A DNA stretch of 10,742 nucleotides from NCBI GenBank assembly GCA_964454295.1, contig CAYVTV010000146.1, positions 1-10,742 on the forward strand, given 5' to 3'. Below, piece after piece: positions 8,343 to 10,742 of this stretch (within the stretch, counting starts at the first letter, position 1; every line of letters begins with the position of its first letter). The notes under the pieces are model-generated. The model made no database searches. It worked only from the letters and a program-made list of their open reading frames with translations, and was not told where the DNA came from. The position numbers and the translations under genes are program-made. This DNA is from CAYVTV01 sp964454295 (lineage in GTDB: Bacteria; Bacteroidota; Bacteroidia; Bacteroidales; GCA-2748055).

Positions 8343-8408
8343 TAAAGTTTCGCACTTGTTTAGCTATACTTTTCATTGCAGGACATATTGAGCAAATGCG
8401 AAACTTTA
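8343..8408. repeat. 12-bp perfect inverted repeat, 42-nt loop
   Basis: TAAAGTTTCGCA at 8343-8354 is matched by its exact reverse complement TGCGAAACTTTA at 8397-8408. Pairing continues weakly inward (TTG with CAA). It starts 11 bp after the stop codon of the propeller gene. As RNA it could cap the 3' end of that message. No T run follows, so it is not a classical intrinsic terminator. A small mobile-repeat remnant is another reading. Confidence 0.6.
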
Positions 8409-8478
8409 GTATATTGCCAGCAAGGCTAAAAACATATTATTGCAAAATTGACAGATTAACTCCTCATCAGATTTTTTT

Positions 8479-8496
8479 ATATCTTTGTAAAGATAT
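8479..8496 (+). promoter_or_regulatory. Candidate promoter -7 element inside an 8-bp palindrome
   Basis: TATCTTTG at 8480-8487 matches the Bacteroidota TAnnTTTG element exactly. The nearest upstream TTG, at 8448-8450, is 29 nt away instead of the expected 19-21, so no good -33 element is visible. The motif sits inside ATATCTTTGTAAAGATAT, two perfect 8-bp arms around GT, which could be a repressor or activator site. Transcription would start near 8494, giving a leader of about 165 nt for the DUF1080 gene. Confidence 0.45.
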
Positions 8497-8541
8497 TAAT
8501 CAATTTATCTACCCTGTTACTTAAATATACTATAAATTAAT

Positions 8542-8566
8542 GCAATCATGAAACCTCCATGATTGC
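8542..8566 (+). promoter_or_regulatory. Leader hairpin 1 (possible pseudoknot)
   Basis: Perfect 9-bp stem GCAATCATG / CATGATTGC with the 7-nt loop AAACCTC. The loop bases AACCTC (8552-8557) are complementary to GAGGTT at 8599-8604, and the match extends to nine bases (8552-8560 with 8596-8604). In RNA this allows either an H-type pseudoknot or a switch between two pairings. It lies in the predicted 5' leader of the DUF1080 gene. Confidence 0.5.
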
Positions 8567-8583
8567 GGCCAACGCAAATACGC

Positions 8584-8640
8584 ATGAACAATATTATGGA
8601 GGTTCTCCCGCTTAGGCGGGACAAGCTATATGACCATTGA
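8584..8640 (+). CDS. Possible 18-codon leader ORF
   Basis: ATG to TGA encodes MNNIMEVLPLRRDKLYDH, ending 18 nt before the start of the DUF1080 gene. It spans the pseudoknot partner and hairpin 2 of the leader. An open frame this short is expected by chance, there is no ribosome-binding site, and I know no homologue. It is listed only because of its position in a structured leader. Confidence 0.15.
   Translation: MNNIMEVLPLRRDKLYDH
8606..8621 (+). promoter_or_regulatory. Leader hairpin 2, GC-rich
   Basis: Perfect 6-bp stem TCCCGC / GCGGGA with the tetraloop TTAG, strongly GC-rich in an AT-rich leader. It ends 37 nt before the start codon of the DUF1080 gene and is not followed by a T run, so a terminator is unlikely. 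It may act with hairpin 1 in an RNA fold. Confidence 0.45.
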
Positions 8641-8658
8641 AAATTAAATTTTATACAT

Positions 8659-10032
8659 ATGAAAAATTATAAAATGCTCCTGAGTTTGCTCTTATTTTTG
8701 TTATTAATATCGTGTGCGGACACGGGAAAAAAAGGACAGCCCAACTGGCAGGAACTGTTTAACGGCAGGGATTTTACCGGATGGGTTCAAAAAGGCGGTG
8801 AAGCTGTTTACGAAATTGCAGATGGGGTGATAATCGGCACCTCTGTAATGAACACGGGTAACAGTTTTTTATGTACCGACAAGGATTATGGTGACTTCAT
8901 TATGGAACTCGAATTTAAAGTAGATCCCGTTCTCAATAGCGGTGTACAGATACGGAGCCTTAGTTATCCTGAATATAACAATGGCAGAGTGCACGGTTAC
9001 CAGGTGGAAATTGATCCGTCGGCCCGTGCATGGACAGGGGGGATATATGATGAGGCAAGAAGAGGATGGCTATATGCACTCACCGAACCGGAACAGGAGG
9101 AAGCAAGAAATGCGTTTAAAAATAATGATTGGAATAAGTTCAGGGTGGAAGCTATTGGTAACCATATTAAAACATGGGTGAATGATATCCCTGTTACTAA
9201 CCTTTTTGACGAAGAAACTGCTGAAGGTTTTATTGCACTCCAGGTTCACTCAATCCGCGACAGTTCAAGAGCCGGCACACAGGTGATGTGGAGAAACATC
9301 AGGATAATTACTGAAAGTCCGGAAAAATTTTCTACTGCGACCACTGCTCCTGAAAGATCATACCTGAATAACAAACTTACAGAGAATGAAATAGCCAATG
9401 GCTGGAAATTGCTTTTTGACGGAGAAACGAACACTGGATGGCGCAAGGCATATCATGACTCATTTCCGGAAAAGGGCTGGAGAATTGAGAATGGTATACT
9501 TACCGTGGAAGCATCCGGTGGCGGGGAATCCCGTTACGGTGGAGATATTGTTACAACAGACCGGTATTCAGATTTCGAATTACAGCTTCAGGTAAGACTT
9601 ACACCGGGAGCAAACAGCGGAGTTAAATATTTTGTCACTGAACAGGAAGAAGGCCATGTCGGTTCTGCAATTGGACCGGAATATCAGATACTTGATGATA
9701 GTGCTCACCCGGATTCCAATAAAGGGGCAATTCCGGGCAGCAGAACCCTTGGTTCCCTTTATGATTTAATACCGGCAGGAAAAAAGAGAGTGAACGGAAC
9801 AGGGCAATGGAATACCATCCGGATAGTTTCAAAAGACAGGCATGTTGAACATTGGCTGAATGGATTTAAGTTGTTTGAATATGAAAGAGGCAGTGAGGAG
9901 TTCCGTGAGCTAGTTGCCAAGAGCAAATTCAAAAACCAACCAGGGTTTGGAGAAGCTGAAGACGGACATATATTACTTCAGGATCATGGCAATGAAGTTT
10001 CATTCAGAAATATTAAGATACGAAGATTATAA
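8659..10032 (+). CDS. Lipoprotein with tandem DUF1080 (3-keto-disaccharide hydrolase) domains
   Basis: A 457-residue exported lipoprotein; the signal peptide ends in LLLISC with Cys19 as the lipid-modified residue. Two copies of the DUF1080 concanavalin-like jelly-roll fold follow. Copy one spans about 30-217, with LFNGRDFTGW (33-42), NSGVQIRS (93-100), GYQVEID (113-119) and MWRNIRI (210-216). Copy two spans about 245-457, with LLFDGETNTGW (251-261), NSGVKYFV (319-326), GPEYQILDD (339-347), HWLNG (398-402) and a SFRNIKIRRL end (448-457). The second copy has the fuller set of usual motifs; the first lacks a clear equivalent of EYQILDD (it has GYQVEID). Family members cleave 3-keto-glycosides. 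The next gene is a Gfo/Idh/MocA oxidoreductase, the type that can make such 3-keto sugars. The substrate is unknown. It has its own candidate promoter and structured leader. Confidence 0.9.
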   Translation: MKNYKMLLSLLLFLLLISCADTGKKGQPNWQELFNGRDFTGWVQKGGEAVYEIADGVIIGTSVMNTGNSFLCTDKDYGDFIMELEFKVDPVLNSGVQIRSLSYPEYNNGRVHGYQVEIDPSARAWTGGIYDEARRGWLYALTEPEQEEARNAFKNNDWNKFRVEAIGNHIKTWVNDIPVTNLFDEETAEGFIALQVHSIRDSSRAGTQVMWRNIRIITESPEKFSTATTAPERSYLNNKLTENEIANGWKLLFDGETNTGWRKAYHDSFPEKGWRIENGILTVEASGGGESRYGGDIVTTDRYSDFELQLQVRLTPGANSGVKYFVTEQEEGHVGSAIGPEYQILDDSAHPDSNKGAIPGSRTLGSLYDLIPAGKKRVNGTGQWNTIRIVSKDRHVEHWLNGFKLFEYERGSEEFRELVAKSKFKNQPGFGEAEDGHILLQDHGNEVSFRNIKIRRL

Positions 10033-10136
10033 TCAGAATACCATTTGTTGCAGAACCTTCGTTAACTCAACGAAATCAATCTCAACATCCATAAACAGGA
10101 CAGTAGTGTAAAATAATATAAACCAAAATTAAAATT
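10033..10136. other. Intergenic spacer with a weak hairpin
   Basis: A 104-bp spacer. It contains TTCGTT (10058-10063), loop AACTC, AACGAA (10069-10074): a 6-bp stem with no T run after it. No TAnnTTTG element was found, so the oxidoreductase gene is probably read from the DUF1080 promoter. Confidence 0.35.
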
Positions 10137-10742
10137 ATGAACAACAGAAGACAGTTTATTAAAAATGCAGCTATCGGCTCTGCCGGAATGGCTGTTGCAG
10201 GATTGGGCTTTTCCAGCAATAGTTATGGCAATATTTTAGGCGCTAATAACCGGGTTAAAGTCGGTATTGTTGGTTTCTCCGACCGCGCAAGAAGTTCTCT
10301 TATTCCTGCTTTTCAAAAATATGCTGCTGAAATGAATTTCGAAATCGTTGCAGTATGCGATATCTGGAACAGAAGAAGAGATGAGGGTGAAGCATTCTTC
10401 AAGGATAAATACGGTTTGAAAGTAAAAACTGTAAAAAATACGGAAGAGCTATATAAAAAAATAAAGCCTGATGCAGTTATCATCAGCACAGCTGATTTCC
10501 AGCATGCACTTCATACGGTGGAGGCCGTTAATGAAGGTTGTGATGTGTATGTTGAGAAACCATTTGCTGAAACCATGGAGGATAACAGGCTCGCACTGCA
10601 AGCGGTTAAAGAAACAGGAAAGATTCTCCAGGTCGGATCACAGAGAAGAAGCGGCCCTAACTATCATGCTGCCGAGGAGTATATTAAATCGGGAAAATTC
10701 GGAAAAATAACCATGGTTGAAATGACATGGAATGTTAATCAA
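10137..10742 (+). CDS. Gfo/Idh/MocA family oxidoreductase, Tat-exported (3'-truncated by window)
   Basis: The first 202 codons of an NAD(P)-dependent oxidoreductase, open to the window end. It begins with a twin-arginine signal, NRRQFIKN at 3-10 followed by an Ala/Gly-rich stretch to about 34, so it is likely exported folded with its cofactor. The Rossmann start is VKVGIVGFSDRA at 40-51, where the third glycine of GxGxxG is not conserved. Then come VAVCDIW (71-77), PDAVIISTAD (111-120), the family motif EKPFAETM (140-147) and VGSQRRSGPNYH (166-177). The start ATG is preceded by AT-rich sequence without a Shine-Dalgarno. Exported members of this kind are common in Bacteroidota and Planctomycetes. 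With the DUF1080 lipoprotein upstream it may oxidise C3 of a glycoside, but the catalytic C-terminal domain is outside the window. Confidence 0.92.
   Translation, partial: MNNRRQFIKNAAIGSAGMAVAGLGFSSNSYGNILGANNRVKVGIVGFSDRARSSLIPAFQKYAAEMNFEIVAVCDIWNRRRDEGEAFFKDKYGLKVKTVKNTEELYKKIKPDAVIISTADFQHALHTVEAVNEGCDVYVEKPFAETMEDNRLALQAVKETGKILQVGSQRRSGPNYHAAEEYIKSGKFGKITMVEMTWNVNQ

Larger units (their letters stand above)
8333..8658. other. 326-bp non-coding stretch before the DUF1080 gene
   Basis: No credible protein gene longer than 18 codons lies here. In order it holds the 12-bp inverted repeat right after the previous gene, an AT-rich stretch, a -7-type promoter inside a palindrome (8479-8496), and a leader of about 160 nt with two hairpins and a short open reading frame. 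Together these mark a transcription unit boundary between the propeller gene and the DUF1080 gene. Confidence 0.6.

Noticed and set aside
8596..8604. GGAGG as the Shine-Dalgarno of the DUF1080 gene
   Set aside because: It is about 56 nt upstream of the start codon, far beyond working distance, and genes here generally lack such sites.
8914..9856. Tandem DUF1080 copies as a recent duplication
   Set aside because: The two domains share only short motifs and differ in length and in the NSGV and EYQ regions, so any duplication is ancient and typical of the family.

Overview
The window looks like a draft-assembly contig from a member of the Bacteroidota. The DNA is AT-rich. Most genes lack a Shine-Dalgarno sequence, and two TAnnTTTG motifs of the Bacteroidota -7 promoter type lie at sensible distances from genes. 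Two lipoproteins have short Bacteroidota-style signal peptides ending in SSC or ISC. The gene families (DUF1080, Tat-exported Gfo/Idh/MocA proteins, PQQ-type propeller lipoproteins) are common in environmental Bacteroidota and Planctomycetes. All supported genes are on the + strand. A block of 10 N at 1153-1162 is a scaffold gap inside one gene.

Left half (1-5075), cell-envelope glycosylation: a PAP2-type membrane phosphatase (48-707) has a promoter motif just upstream. After a 101-bp gap comes a tightly packed run with 5, 7 and 11 bp between genes: a GT39/ArnT-like membrane glycosyltransferase (809-2424, split by the gap), a DPM1-like GT2 glycosyltransferase (2430-3176), a GHMP kinase strongly resembling plant glucuronokinase along its whole length (3184-4191), and a GalU-type UTP:sugar-1-phosphate uridylyltransferase (4203-5075). 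Read together they suggest a route: free uronic acid to sugar-1-phosphate to UDP-sugar to polyprenyl-phosphate-sugar to a glycan or lipid on the periplasmic face. The chain is an inference from gene content and order; the family calls themselves are firm.

Middle (5192-8332): a 1046-residue predicted lipoprotein with two PQQ-like beta-propellers flanking a SAM-methyltransferase-like domain whose first motif is altered. An export signal on a protein with a methyltransferase fold is puzzling, because SAM is a cytoplasmic cofactor.

Right (8333-10742): a 326-bp non-coding stretch holds a 12-bp inverted repeat just after the propeller gene, a -7-type promoter embedded in an 8-bp palindrome, and a roughly 160-nt leader with two hairpins, a possible pseudoknot and an 18-codon open reading frame. 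It leads into a lipoprotein with two DUF1080 (3-keto-disaccharide hydrolase) domains (8659-10032). Then comes a Tat-exported Gfo/Idh/MocA oxidoreductase (10137 onward) that runs off the window. This last pair fits sugar breakdown through 3-keto intermediates outside the cytoplasm.
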